From the NCBI GenBank assembly GCA_963795385.1, contig CAWCHK010000012.1, forward strand, positions 5,331-69,330: a stretch of 64,000 nt of DNA. The letters run 5' to 3'. The position numbers and the translations under genes are program-made. Below, piece by piece: positions 41,385-50,446 of the stretch. Numbering within the stretch: the first letter of the stretch is position 1; the number at the start of each line of letters is the position of its first letter. This DNA comes from CAVURS01 sp963795385 (lineage in GTDB: Bacteria > Actinomycetota > Actinomycetes > Actinomycetales > CAVURS01). The notes beneath the pieces were generated by a model that searched no databases, was not told the origin of the DNA, and was given only the letters and a program-made list of their open reading frames with translations.

Positions 41385-42731
41385 TCAACGGCCGCCCCGG
41401 CGCACCTCCTCGAACCCTCCGTCGGGCCGGCGCACGAGCTGACCGGTCTCGTGTCCGTGCTCGGCGACGTCACGGTCCCGGTCCTGGAGACCGAGGCAGA
41501 CGCCTCGGGTCACGGCGTAGGCCAGGACCGGGCCGGCCACGAGAGCGACCCGGAGGATGTCGACCTGGGTCTCGAACGAGACGTGGAGGTGGGTCGCGAT
41601 CACGTCGCTGCCCGCGGCCGCCCAGAGCGTTCCGTAGAAGACCAGACCGGCGACGCCGAGCGCCGTTCGATGCGGGGCGTCCCGCGGCCGGTCGAGGAGG
41701 TTGTGGTCCCGCCGGTCCCCGGTGATCCTCTCCTCGATGAACGGGTAGGCCACGATGACGGCCAGGAACAGGCCGACCACCACCATCGGCACGAGTACGG
41801 CGAGCGGCCAGGTCCCACCCGGCCCGGTGACCTCCCAGTGCGACGGCACCAGTCGCAGCGCCCCGTCGAGGAAGCTGGTGTACCAGTCGGGTTGGCCCCC
41901 GGCCGAGGCATCGGAGGGAGACGCCGGCCCGTTGAGCCAGACCGGCGCGACGGTCAGCGTCCCGGCCAGTCCGAACAGCAGGCCGACCGTCGCGAAGAAC
42001 AGGCCGGCCGCTCGCACCGCTGCGCCGATCCAGGGCAGGCCCACCACGTTGTCCTCGGTCCGCCCGGGCCCGGCGAACTGGGCCGGCTCGTGCTGGGCCG
42101 CCAGCCTCATCCGCACCGCGATCACCAGGCCGAGCGCCAGCGGGACGAGGAGCACGTGCAACCAGTAGAGATGGGTGAGGATCCGGCTCGGGAACTCACC
42201 GCCGAAGAGCCACCCGGTGAGCAGCCGGCCGACGAACGGGAAGCCGATCGTGATGCCCTCGACGATGCGCTGCCCGGTCCCGGCGAGCGTGTCGTCGGGC
42301 AGCCCGTAGCCGCTCCAGCCCGCCGCCAGGGCGAGGACGAAGATGACGCCGAGCAGCACCCACACCCAGCGCCGCGGGCGCCGGAAGCCACCGGTGAAGA
42401 AGGCGCTGAGCATCTGCAGCATCAGGGACGCCAGCAGGGTCAGGGCCGCCCAGTGGTGGGCCTGGCGCATCAGCAGTCCCGCACGCAGGTCGAAGGAGAT
42501 CCGCAGGGTCGATGCGTACGCCCTCGACATCTCGACGCCCCGGAGCGGGGCGTAGCTGCCGTGATAGATGATCCGGTCGTTCGAGGGGTCGTAGTAGAGC
42601 AGCAGGTAGACACCGGTGACGACGAGGACGGCCAGGCAGGCCGCGGACACCGTGCCGAGCAGGAACGTCCAGTGGACGGGGACCGCCCTCGCTTCGAGAC
42701 GACGCCGCAGCCGTCCCAGCCTCGTCCGCAC
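41385..42731 (-). CDS. cytochrome bc1 complex cytochrome b subunit (QcrB-like), orphan copy
   Basis: Membrane protein of about 448 residues. Helices carrying the haem b histidine pairs are seen in LMRQAHHWAALTLLASLM and ILTHLYWLHVLLVPLAL; GWSGYGLPDDTLAGTG is the Qo-site region typical of actinomycete QcrB. The C-terminal half includes VAYPFIEERITGDRRDHNLLDRPRDAPHRTALG. The Rieske and cytochrome c subunits are not nearby, so this is a second, stand-alone copy. GTG 42731 has GGGAGG 8 bases before it and is preferred to 42740. Confidence 0.84.
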   Translation of the reverse strand: MRTRLGRLRRRLEARAVPVHWTFLLGTVSAACLAVLVVTGVYLLLYYDPSNDRIIYHGSYAPLRGVEMSRAYASTLRISFDLRAGLLMRQAHHWAALTLLASLMLQMLSAFFTGGFRRPRRWVWVLLGVIFVLALAAGWSGYGLPDDTLAGTGQRIVEGITIGFPFVGRLLTGWLFGGEFPSRILTHLYWLHVLLVPLALGLVIAVRMRLAAQHEPAQFAGPGRTEDNVVGLPWIGAAVRAAGLFFATVGLLFGLAGTLTVAPVWLNGPASPSDASAGGQPDWYTSFLDGALRLVPSHWEVTGPGGTWPLAVLVPMVVVGLFLAVIVAYPFIEERITGDRRDHNLLDRPRDAPHRTALGVAGLVFYGTLWAAAGSDVIATHLHVSFETQVDILRVALVAGPVLAYAVTRGVCLGLQDRDRDVAEHGHETGQLVRRPDGGFEEVRRGGR

Positions 42732-42841
42732 GACCGTCACCTCCCGAGTTCACGAACGTCTCTCACCCTGTAGACGAGACAGCCCGGCCGGACGTGACAT
42801 CGGCGATTCCCTCCAGGCTCGGTCGACCCAAACGACACGGC

Positions 42842-43508
42842 TCAGACGCGAGAGGCCCGGACCAGCGCGGGGAGGTCGGCCATGTCGTCCATCAAGGTGG
42901 TCTCGGGACCGCGGAGCCGGTCGGCGGGGACCAGGCCCGTGACGTAGGCGATCGAGCGCATCCCGGCCGCGCGCGCCGCCGCCAGCCCGGGGGGCGAGTC
43001 CTCGACGACCAGGCACCGATCGGGGGGCACCCCCATGACCGCGGCGGCGTGCAGGAACAGGTCCGGCGCGGGCTTGCCACGCTCGACGTCCTGCGCGCTG
43101 AACCGGCGCCCCTCGAACGCCTCGGCCAGCCCGACCCGGCCCAGGTTCTTGACGACCTTCGCGTGCGACCCGTTGGACGCGACGGCATGCTCCACGCCGA
43201 GCGCGGTGATGGCCGCGATGGCGTCCGCCACCCCCGGGACCGCCTCGAGCTCGGTCGAGAAGGCGTCCTCGTACCAGCTCTCGTACGGCTCGTCCCAGCC
43301 GTCCTCGAGCGCGCCGCCCGAGCTCGGCCTCGACCGCCGCTCGCCAGTAGTCGTCGGTGCACCCGGCGAAGCGGTCGATCAGCACCTCCGGAGTCACCGC
43401 CCATCCGAGGTCGGTCAGCACCGCCGCTCCGACCCGGGCCGCGATCGGCTCGGAGTCGACCAGCACCCCGTCGCAGTCGAAGATCACCAGACTGATGTCG
43501 TCGCGCAT
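42842..43508 (-). pseudogene. HAD-superfamily phosphatase (beta-phosphoglucomutase-like), one frameshift
   Basis: ATG 43508 begins MRDDISLVIFDCDGVLVDSEP, motif I of subfamily IA, followed by the cap (FAGCTDDYWRAAVEAELG). One extra base near 43318 shifts the frame to GALEDGWDEPYESW, VEHAVASNGSHAKV (motif II), ERGKPAPDLFL (Lys) and CLVVEDSPPG (motif IV). Reassembled it is complete at about 222 residues. The break is in a GGGCGGCGCG run, so a sequencing indel is plausible. Substrates of this group are small phosphosugars. Confidence 0.75.
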
Positions 43509-43531
43509 CGCTTCCCTTCCATCCTTGGGGC

Positions 43532-44725
43532 TCACGGTGACGGCACCACGAGGGCCGCCAGGATCATCGACGCGGCGGACACCGCGATCGTCTCGTGCAC
43601 GCCGACCCGGCCGACCAGCACCCCGCCCAGGACGGCGCCGACGCCACCCCCGACCAGGAAGCCCGTCGTCAGCCAGCTGTAGGCCTCGTTGCGCCGGCGG
43701 ACCGGTACGGCGGCCGCCAACCGCTCGAACAGCACGGCCAGCGTGGGCGCGATGACCAGCCCGCCGACGAAGAGCACCGGTGGCATCAGCTCCGGCCGCG
43801 GGACGCCGACGAGCACGAGCATGTGGAGTGAGACGCCGAACACGAGCAGTCGCAACGGGATTCGCCTCCGCGGCGCCAGCCCGAACAGCAGGCCGCCGGT
43901 CATCGAACCCCCGGCCCACAGGGCGAGCAGGACCGCACCTGGCACGGCCGATCCGCGGGCCGCTGCAAGAACGGCCAGGTTGGCCGCGGCGAACGCCGTG
44001 TCGAAGAGCGCTGCCGTCAGGACGAACCGGGCCAGCAGCAGACGGGTACGGCGGCCGTCGCGAGCCACCGGCTCGACGCCCGGCGCGTCCGGCATCGCGT
44101 GCTCGCCGTCGTACACCCGGTGGTCGTCCGGTCCGTCGTCCACCGGCGCCCGGCCCCGAGCGGCCCCGAGGAACGCGAGGGTGCCGCCGGCCCCGACCGC
44201 GCCCGTGCCGGCGACGCCGGCGGAGGGGTACGACGTGGCGGCGAGGCCGGCGGCGAACGGCGGCCCGAGGACGAAGACGAGCTCCATCAAGGTCGTGTCG
44301 AGGACCAGGCCCTGCTGTCGCACCCCCGGCGGCACCAGCTCGAGCAGGGCCGCCCGGCCGGCTGCGCTCAGCGGTGGGAGCGTGCAGCCGGACAGGACGG
44401 CGGGCCCGACGGCGAGGGCGAGCGGGTGGTCGAGCAGGGCGACGAGCAGGGCGCAGCTGACGGCGAAGCCGATGCCCAGTGGCAGCAGGACCCGTTCGCG
44501 GCCCTGCCGGTCGAGCAGCCGGCCGACCATCGGCTGGGCGACGGCCGCCCCGGCGGCGTGCGCCCCGCTGAGGACGCCAGCGCGCGCGTAGGTCCCCCCG
44601 TCACCGGTGACCGCAAGGACGATCGCCACCGTCATCATCGCCGACGGCAGCCGCCCGAGGAGCACGGTGCCGAGGACGGCCGGCACGCGCGGTACCCGGA
44701 GGAGCGAGCCGTACGAGCCGGTCAC
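43532..44725 (-). CDS. MFS transporter (397 aa)
   Basis: Twelve-helix transporter. The first cytoplasmic loop holds a motif A variant VGRLLDRQGRERVLLPLG, and the N-terminus is VPRVPAVLGTVLLGRLPSAMM. The central loop is charged (GRAPVDDGPDDHRVYDGEH). The GTG start overlaps the stop of the upstream MFS gene as GTGA. The pattern is like the drug/sugar efflux members of actinomycetes, but the substrate is unknown. Confidence 0.82.
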   Translation of the reverse strand: MTGSYGSLLRVPRVPAVLGTVLLGRLPSAMMTVAIVLAVTGDGGTYARAGVLSGAHAAGAAVAQPMVGRLLDRQGRERVLLPLGIGFAVSCALLVALLDHPLALAVGPAVLSGCTLPPLSAAGRAALLELVPPGVRQQGLVLDTTLMELVFVLGPPFAAGLAATSYPSAGVAGTGAVGAGGTLAFLGAARGRAPVDDGPDDHRVYDGEHAMPDAPGVEPVARDGRRTRLLLARFVLTAALFDTAFAAANLAVLAAARGSAVPGAVLLALWAGGSMTGGLLFGLAPRRRIPLRLLVFGVSLHMLVLVGVPRPELMPPVLFVGGLVIAPTLAVLFERLAAAVPVRRRNEAYSWLTTGFLVGGGVGAVLGGVLVGRVGVHETIAVSAASMILAALVVPSP

Positions 44726-45972
44726 GACGCCGCCCGGACGGCGGCCGTCCCCGGGGCGCCGGACAGCCGTCGCTCCTGAGCCGGCGCGAGGCCGGCGCGG
44801 ACCGCTGCGCAACCGAGACCGGCCACGGCACAGCCGATCCAGAGGGCGCGCGCGCCCAGCCGGTCCAGGACCGCGCCACCAGCTGCGGGGCCGAGGACCA
44901 GGGCGATGCTCCACGTGGAGGCGAAGGCACCGAGATACCGCCCGGTCTGGCCGGCAGGAGCCAGGTCCGCACTCACCGACATCGCCACCGGCGCGTTGAC
45001 GACCTCTCCGAGGGTCCAGATGACGACCGTGCCGGCGTAGGCGACCCAGGTGTGCGCGAGGGCCGTGGCGCCGAAGCCCACGGCGTTGAGCGCGGCGGCG
45101 ATCACGAGGGACCACGAGCGGGGCCGCCGGGCCAGCCGGGTCGCGGCGGGCATCTGCACCAGCAGCAGCAGGGCTCCGTTGAGACTGAGCAGCAGCCCGA
45201 ACTGCGTCGCGGACAGACCGTCGTCGTGCGTCACCACCGGCAACGTGACGGTGCACTGGACGTAGACCATCTGGAACACCAGGTTCGTCGCCAGGAACAG
45301 GAGGTACGCCGGGTCGGTGACCGGGCCGCGCCGGGCCTCGTCCTCCGGACCGGCCGGCGCCGCGGCGGCTCCCGGGTGTCGTGGCAGACGCCGCCACACG
45401 ATCAGCGCCGCGAGGGCCAGCCCGGCCGCCTGCGCGACGAAGAGCGCGCCGAACCGCCAGGCCGAGAGCAGCCCCGCGAGCAGCGGCGCGAGGGCGTACC
45501 CGAGGTTGACCATCCAGTAGTTCAGGGCGAAGCCGTGCAGCCGGGCCGGCTGCGGGACGAGGGCCGCCAGCAACGCGCTGCTCGCCGGCCCGATCGCGTT
45601 GAGGGCGGCGCCGAGTGCGACCAGCGTGACCACGACGGCGCCCCGTTGGTGCGCGAGCCCCAGGACGAGGGTGCTCAGCCCGGCGGCGGCCAGCGCGCAG
45701 AGCAGGGTCCGCTGCGCGCCGACCCGGTCGGCCACGGCGCCGGAGGCGAGGACCGCCGCGAACCCACCCGCGCCGTACGCCGCGAGGGCGGCCGACGACG
45801 CGCCCAGTGACCACCCGAGGTGGCGGGTGAGCAGGATCATCAGGAACGGCACCAGCAGGCGGCTGGACCAGACGACGAGAGTGGCAAGGGAGAGCCACCA
45901 GAAGGCTTGCGGCAGAGGGCGATCCGGGTCCGGCTGCAACCGCCTGAGGGCGGTCCGCCCGAGCTGGTCCAC
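44722..45972 (-). CDS. MFS transporter (416 aa)
   Basis: Twelve-helix transporter with motif A SGAVADRVGAQRTLL between helices 2 and 3 and a matching element in the second half. A charged loop (GPEDEARRGPVTD) separates the halves. GTG 45972 is chosen because AGGGGAG lies 5 bases upstream; the open frame extends to 46029 but would then include a LacI-type operator. It is divergent from a LacI regulator and tandem with a second, different MFS gene. Confidence 0.82.
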   Translation of the reverse strand: MDQLGRTALRRLQPDPDRPLPQAFWWLSLATLVVWSSRLLVPFLMILLTRHLGWSLGASSAALAAYGAGGFAAVLASGAVADRVGAQRTLLCALAAAGLSTLVLGLAHQRGAVVVTLVALGAALNAIGPASSALLAALVPQPARLHGFALNYWMVNLGYALAPLLAGLLSAWRFGALFVAQAAGLALAALIVWRRLPRHPGAAAAPAGPEDEARRGPVTDPAYLLFLATNLVFQMVYVQCTVTLPVVTHDDGLSATQFGLLLSLNGALLLLVQMPAATRLARRPRSWSLVIAAALNAVGFGATALAHTWVAYAGTVVIWTLGEVVNAPVAMSVSADLAPAGQTGRYLGAFASTWSIALVLGPAAGGAVLDRLGARALWIGCAVAGLGCAAVRAGLAPAQERRLSGAPGTAAVRAAS

Positions 45973-46010
45973 CACCACTCCCCTGCGCCTCGGGCCTTTC
46001 GGGTTCAGAG

Positions 46011-46048
46011 TGAGAACGTTCCCACTCACCGTCCTGAGAACGATCCCA
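46011..46048. promoter_or_regulatory. paired LacI-type operators between MFS and LacI genes
   Basis: TGAGAACGTTCCCA (46011-46024) and TGAGAACGATCCCA (46035-46048) are near-palindromes with the central CG typical of LacI-family sites, spaced 24 bases. The same motif recurs at 53349-53385 beside the second LacI gene. Confidence 0.65.
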
Positions 46049-46091
46049 CCGGAGGCCGGTCACGGTCAAGCGGTGCGGTACATTCGGCGCC

Positions 46092-47189
46092 ATGTCGACG
46101 CCGGTGCGAGGTCATGGCGTCGCCACGATCCACGACGTCGCTCGGGCCGCGGGGGTCTCCCGGTCCACTGCGTCACGCGCACTCGCGGGCTACGGCGTCG
46201 TCAGCAAGGAGGCCGCCGAGCGGGTCCAGGCCGCCGCCGCGACCCTCGGCTACCGGGCGAACGGCGTGGCCCGGTCGATGAAGACCGGGCGGTCCAACAC
46301 GCTCGGGGCGGTCGTCGCCGACATCGAGAACGCGTTCTTCGCCCGGGCCATGCGCGGATTCACGGATGTGGCGCGGGCCAACGGCTTCCAGGTGATCCTG
46401 ACGAACACGGACGAGGACCCGGCCCTGGAGGCGTCGGCCGTCCGGGTCTTCCAGGAGCGCCGGGTGGACGGCATCGTCGTGACGGCGGCGTCCCTGGACG
46501 AGGGCGGTCACCTGAGGGCCGCTCACGACGCCGGCGTCCCGATCGTCCTGCTCGACCGCCGCGTCCCGGGCCTGCCGGCCGACGTGGTCCACATCGACAA
46601 CGTCAGCGCGGCCCGGGAGACGACCGGACACCTGATCGCGGCCGGCCACCGCAAGATCGCCATGGTCACCGGCGTCACGCACGTGGAGATGGCCATCGAG
46701 CCGTTGAACGCACCACCGGGCGTCTCGACCAGCCGGGACCGGCTGGAGGGCTATCGCCAGGCCCTGGCCGCGGCGGGCATCGAGTTCCGCTGGGACTACG
46801 TGCGCACCGCCGACTTCCACCTGACGGCAGCCCGTCGCGAGGTCGAGCGGCTGCTGCGGATGCGGGACCGCCCGACGGCCGTGTTCGCGACCGACAGCAC
46901 CAACGCTCTGGGCGTGCTGCTCGCCCTGCGCGACGTCGGCCTCGAAGCGCCGGACGACGTCTCCGTCGTGGCCTTCGACGACGCGGACTGGGCCGACGTG
47001 GTCGAGCCGGGCCTCAGCGTGATGGCGCAGCCGGTCTACGAGATGGGCCGGCTCGCCGCCTCCCGGCTCGTGGCCCGGGTCAACGGCGAGTCGCTGCGCC
47101 CCAAGGACCACGTGCTCGCCACCGAGTGGCTCTCCCGGGACTCGGTGGGCCCGCCACCCCGCCGCCGCCGTCGCGTCCTCCCCACGTGA
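46092..47189 (+). CDS. LacI family transcriptional regulator
   Basis: Repressor of 365 residues. The headpiece is ATIHDVARAAGVSRSTASRALAGYGVVSKEA with the hinge helix region RANGVARSMKTGRS, then the periplasmic-binding-like sensor (GAVVADIENAFFARAM...ILTNTDEDP...VAFDDADWADVVEPGLSV). It closely parallels the LacI protein at 53544, down to VLADIEN/VVADIEN and NTDEDP, so the two probably arose by duplication. It is divergent from two MFS genes and convergent with the ABC permease operon. Confidence 0.88.
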   Translation: MSTPVRGHGVATIHDVARAAGVSRSTASRALAGYGVVSKEAAERVQAAAATLGYRANGVARSMKTGRSNTLGAVVADIENAFFARAMRGFTDVARANGFQVILTNTDEDPALEASAVRVFQERRVDGIVVTAASLDEGGHLRAAHDAGVPIVLLDRRVPGLPADVVHIDNVSAARETTGHLIAAGHRKIAMVTGVTHVEMAIEPLNAPPGVSTSRDRLEGYRQALAAAGIEFRWDYVRTADFHLTAARREVERLLRMRDRPTAVFATDSTNALGVLLALRDVGLEAPDDVSVVAFDDADWADVVEPGLSVMAQPVYEMGRLAASRLVARVNGESLRPKDHVLATEWLSRDSVGPPPRRRRRVLPT

Positions 47190-47219
47190 CGGTGACCTCC
47201 GCGGCTGCCAGTCGCCGGT

Positions 47220-48122
47220 CTACTTGCCGATGCCGTCGGTGAGGCCGCGCAGGAACTGGCGCTGACCGATGAGGAAGAGGGCGATCATCGGCAGTGCGGC
47301 CATGGTCAGCCCGGCGAACTGCACCGGCCAGTTCGTGAGGAGTCGGCTCTGCATGTCGACCAGGCCGACCGGCAGTGTCTTGAGGTTGCCGCTGCTGATG
47401 AAGACCAGCGCGAAGACGAACTCGTTCCACGCGAACAGCGCCTGCAGCAACGCCGCCGAGACCATGATCGGGCGGCACATCGGCAGGATGACCCGCCAGA
47501 AGATCTGGGCGCGGGAGGCACCGTCGATGATGGCCGCCTCGTCGACGTCCGGTGGCAGGTCGACCATGTACGCCCGGATCAGGAAGGTCGTGAACGGGAT
47601 CCGGAACGCCGTGTAGAGCACGATGAGCGCCCAGTACGTGTTGTAGATGTGCAGCTGCTGCAGCAGCCCGAACAGCGGCACGAGGGCGACCGTCGGCGCG
47701 AGCATGAGGCCGCCGAGCAGGAAGAGCATGATCGGGCCGGCGAGCGGAACCTTCACCCGCACCAGCCCGTACGCCGCCCAGGCGCTCAGGAGCGTCGTCG
47801 TGAGGATCGAGGCAGCGGTGACGATCACGCTGTTCGTGAAGTAGCGCACGACGCCGGCGTTCCCGGCCGCCACGAAGTTGTGCCAGCGCAGGTGCGAGGG
47901 CAGACCCCAGGGCCGGCCGAAGACCTCGCTGTTGTCCTTGAAGCTGCTGAACACCATCCACAGCAGGGGGTAGATCACGATGACGGCCAGGGCGGCGAGG
48001 ACCACCCAGATCAGCACCCGGCTCGCGATCTGCCCGAAGCGCAGGCCGGAGCGGTTGGGCCGCACGGTCGTGGTGGTCGGGCGTCTGGTCGCCGACCGGT
48101 CTGTACGGGCGATGTCGGTCAC
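47220..48122 (-). CDS. carbohydrate-type ABC transporter permease (MalG family)
   Basis: Membrane protein of 300 residues with six helices. The EAA loop is PPDVDEAAIIDGASRAQIFWRVILPMCRP, the docking site for a MsiK/UgpC-type ATPase, which is not encoded here and must be shared. The GTG start overlaps the MalF-type stop (GTGA). It is the last gene of the second fructosamine-type operon; in Bacillus frl operons the importer is also an ABC system of this class. Confidence 0.88.
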   Translation of the reverse strand: MTDIARTDRSATRRPTTTTVRPNRSGLRFGQIASRVLIWVVLAALAVIVIYPLLWMVFSSFKDNSEVFGRPWGLPSHLRWHNFVAAGNAGVVRYFTNSVIVTAASILTTTLLSAWAAYGLVRVKVPLAGPIMLFLLGGLMLAPTVALVPLFGLLQQLHIYNTYWALIVLYTAFRIPFTTFLIRAYMVDLPPDVDEAAIIDGASRAQIFWRVILPMCRPIMVSAALLQALFAWNEFVFALVFISSGNLKTLPVGLVDMQSRLLTNWPVQFAGLTMAALPMIALFLIGQRQFLRGLTDGIGK

Positions 48123-49006
48123 CACTGCACCCTCCGCCGGCGTGTATAGACGATCTGGGCGGCCGAGATGACGAAGGTGATGACGAAGATCACCGTCGCG
48201 ATCGCCGCGGCGTATCCCATGTCGTCCTGCAGGAACGCGTTCTGATAGAGCCAGGTCCCGAGGACCTGGCTGGAGTTCGACGGACCGCCCCCGGTCATGA
48301 CGACGACCTCGTTGAACACGAGGAAGGCGCCGGACAGCGTGAGGATCATGACCAGCGTCGTCATCTCCCGCAGCAGCGGGATGGTGATCGAGAAGAACAC
48401 CCGGACACCGGAGGCGCCGTCGACCCTGGCGGCCTCGTACAGCTCCTTGGGGATCCGCTGGATCGCGACGATGAACAGCACTGCGGTGTAACCGATCGAC
48501 TGCCACTGGCTCATGCCGATGACCGCGAAGATCGAGGTGTGCGGGTTCCCCAGCCAGTCCTGCTGGAGCGACCCCAGCCCGACGGCACCGAGGGCCCGGT
48601 TCAACAGCCCGATCTGCGGGTTGTAGAGGAACGAGAAGAGGATGCCGGCCACGGTGATCGAGATGGTGGCCGGGATGAAGTAGATCGTCCGCAGGATCCC
48701 CCGCAGGCGGTCGTGGACGACCTCCTCCAGGACCGCCGCGAGCACCAGGGCGCCACCGACCTGGAAGACGATCGAGATCAGGGCGTAGAGGATGTTGTTG
48801 ACCAGCGCCCGGCGGAACACCGCGTCGCCGAAGGCCGTCGTGTAGTTGTCCAGCCCCACGAACGCCGCGCGCGGCGAGAAGGCGCTCCAGGAGTAGAAGC
48901 TGAGCCGGATGTTGTCGACGATCGGGTAGTAGACGAAGACGCCCAGCAGGACGACCGCAGGCAGCACCCACACCCAGGTCCGCCAACGCCTCAGGGTGTG
49001 TGTCAT
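48119..49006 (-). CDS. carbohydrate-type ABC transporter permease (MalF family)
   Basis: Membrane protein of 295 residues beginning with helix VWVLPAVVLLGVFVYYPIVDN and containing the EAA loop PKELYEAARVDGASGVRVFFSITIPLL. It forms the translocation pore with the MalG-type partner. A strong hairpin lies between the binding protein gene and this one. The ATG is followed by a basic segment (HTLRRWRTW), as usual. Confidence 0.87.
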   Translation of the reverse strand: MTHTLRRWRTWVWVLPAVVLLGVFVYYPIVDNIRLSFYSWSAFSPRAAFVGLDNYTTAFGDAVFRRALVNNILYALISIVFQVGGALVLAAVLEEVVHDRLRGILRTIYFIPATISITVAGILFSFLYNPQIGLLNRALGAVGLGSLQQDWLGNPHTSIFAVIGMSQWQSIGYTAVLFIVAIQRIPKELYEAARVDGASGVRVFFSITIPLLREMTTLVMILTLSGAFLVFNEVVVMTGGGPSNSSQVLGTWLYQNAFLQDDMGYAAAIATVIFVITFVISAAQIVYTRRRRVQW

Positions 49007-49044
49007 GCGTCCTCCACTCGCCGTGCTCCTCGGTGCGGCCGGCC

Positions 49045-49076
49045 GGCCGGCCCGGGACTCGGTCCCGGAGCCGGCC
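49045..49076 (-). other. GC-rich hairpin between binding protein and permease genes
   Basis: A 14-pair stem with one bulged base and a 3-base loop is formed by 49045-49058 and 49062-49076. It lies in the only sizeable gap of the operon. Such hairpins often protect the binding protein message and lower expression of the permeases, as in malE-malF. Confidence 0.5.
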
Positions 49077-49099
49077 AGCCCCTGCTGACCGGAGATGGG

Positions 49100-50446
49100 T
49101 CAGCCCGCCTGCTTCTTGGCCTTGGCGGCGGCCTTCTGCACCGCCGCGATCACCTGCTGTGGCGTCTGCGTGCCGTTCGCGATGCCCTCGGCCCCGGCCA
49201 GGTACGCGTTCGCCACGAGCGCGTTGGTGACGGTGTCGAGCCAGATGGCGAAGTTGCTCGCCTTGGTCAGGTCGGCCAGCGCCTCCGTCTGCTGGGTGAA
49301 GGAGTTGTCCGGCGTCGAGGACCCGACGACCGGGCTGAGGTAGCCGATCTGCGCCGTCTCCTTCTTCGCGTTGTTCAGGCCGGTCATGAACTTCAGGAAG
49401 TCGACCGCGAGGGCAGCGTTCTTGCTGTCCTTGTTGACCATGAAACCGTCCGGAGCGCCGGTCAGCGCGTTGGTGTCACCGGGGGCACCGCTGGGAGCGG
49501 GGAGCCGGAAGAAGCCCCAGTTGTCGGCGATCGCCTTCGACGCGCCCTTCTTGGTCGTCAGGACCGGGAACTCGACCAGCTCCAGGTAGTGCATGCCCGC
49601 CTTGCCGGCCAGGAAGTTGGCCTGGGCGGCCTCGTGAGCCAGGCCGTCCGACGAGGGGTTGCTGCACTGCTTGATGATCGACTGGAACTGGGTGAGGGCC
49701 GTCACGTAGCCCGGGTCGGTGAACGCGCCGGTGGCCGGGGCGTAGTCCTTCGCCAGCGTCGCAGCGGGGACGTCGAAGGTGTTGAGCTGGGTCAGGTAGT
49801 GGATCGCCGGCCAGCCGAACTGGTTGCCGAAGGCGATCGGCGTGTAGCCGGCGGACTTCAGCTTGCCGCAGTCGCTGATCAGGTCCTCGAACGAGGTCGG
49901 CGGTGCGGAGATCCCGGCCTTGGTGAAGGCCGTCTTGTTGTAGACCATGTACTTCGCGTCCAGGTCGATCGGCACGGCGTAGCTCTTGCCGTCGAGCTGG
50001 AACGCACGCAGGGCCGCGGGCGAGAACGTCTTGCCCCAGGCGGTGTTCGGGCCGATGACGCTGGTCAGGTCGGCCGCGAGCCCACCGCGGACGAACTTGT
50101 TCGCGAAGTCGCCGGCCCAGGAGAAGTAGATGTCCGGCAGGTTGTGCGAGGCGGTGAGGACCCGGATCTTGTCCTTGTACGGCTGGTCACCCACCTGCTG
50201 CAGGTTGACCTTCACGCCGGGGTTGGCCGCCTCGTACGCCTTGGCCATGTCGACGAAGTACGGCGCGTACTGCGGGTCGGCGAACTTGGTGAGGATGGAC
50301 AGCGTCCCGCTCTTGGCCTTCGGCGTCGACAGGTTCGCCTGCTTGTCGCTCGACGTGCCTGAGTTCGGGGTGCCGCAGGCCGCGAAGGCCAAGCTGGCGA
50401 CAACGGCTGCCGCCAGGACGGAGCTCGCTCGGAACACCTTCTTCAT
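49100..50446 (-). CDS. extracellular solute-binding lipoprotein (ABC sugar type)
   Basis: Binding protein of 448 residues. Signal MKKVFRASSVLAAAVVASLAFAACG ends in a lipobox. The mature part has the SBP_bac_1 pattern TLSILTKFADPQYAPYFVDMAKAYEAANPGVKV, SYAVPIDLDAKYMVYNKTAF and TNALTGAPDGFMVNKDSKN. Its ATG overlaps the kinase stop as ATGA. The linked kinase and deglycases suggest the ligand is a glycated amino acid or related sugar amine rather than a plain sugar. Confidence 0.88.
   Translation of the reverse strand: MKKVFRASSVLAAAVVASLAFAACGTPNSGTSSDKQANLSTPKAKSGTLSILTKFADPQYAPYFVDMAKAYEAANPGVKVNLQQVGDQPYKDKIRVLTASHNLPDIYFSWAGDFANKFVRGGLAADLTSVIGPNTAWGKTFSPAALRAFQLDGKSYAVPIDLDAKYMVYNKTAFTKAGISAPPTSFEDLISDCGKLKSAGYTPIAFGNQFGWPAIHYLTQLNTFDVPAATLAKDYAPATGAFTDPGYVTALTQFQSIIKQCSNPSSDGLAHEAAQANFLAGKAGMHYLELVEFPVLTTKKGASKAIADNWGFFRLPAPSGAPGDTNALTGAPDGFMVNKDSKNAALAVDFLKFMTGLNNAKKETAQIGYLSPVVGSSTPDNSFTQQTEALADLTKASNFAIWLDTVTNALVANAYLAGAEGIANGTQTPQQVIAAVQKAAAKAKKQAG

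Noticed and set aside
41314..41388. Longer ArsR start at TTG 41388
   Set aside because: It would put the palindromic operator inside the coding region and add an Arg-rich extension unlike the family.
26178..43508. Programmed ribosomal frameshifting as an explanation for the broken genes
   Set aside because: The breaks occur in unrelated families, lack slippery sequences followed by structure, and go in both directions, so sequencing indels or mutation are more likely.
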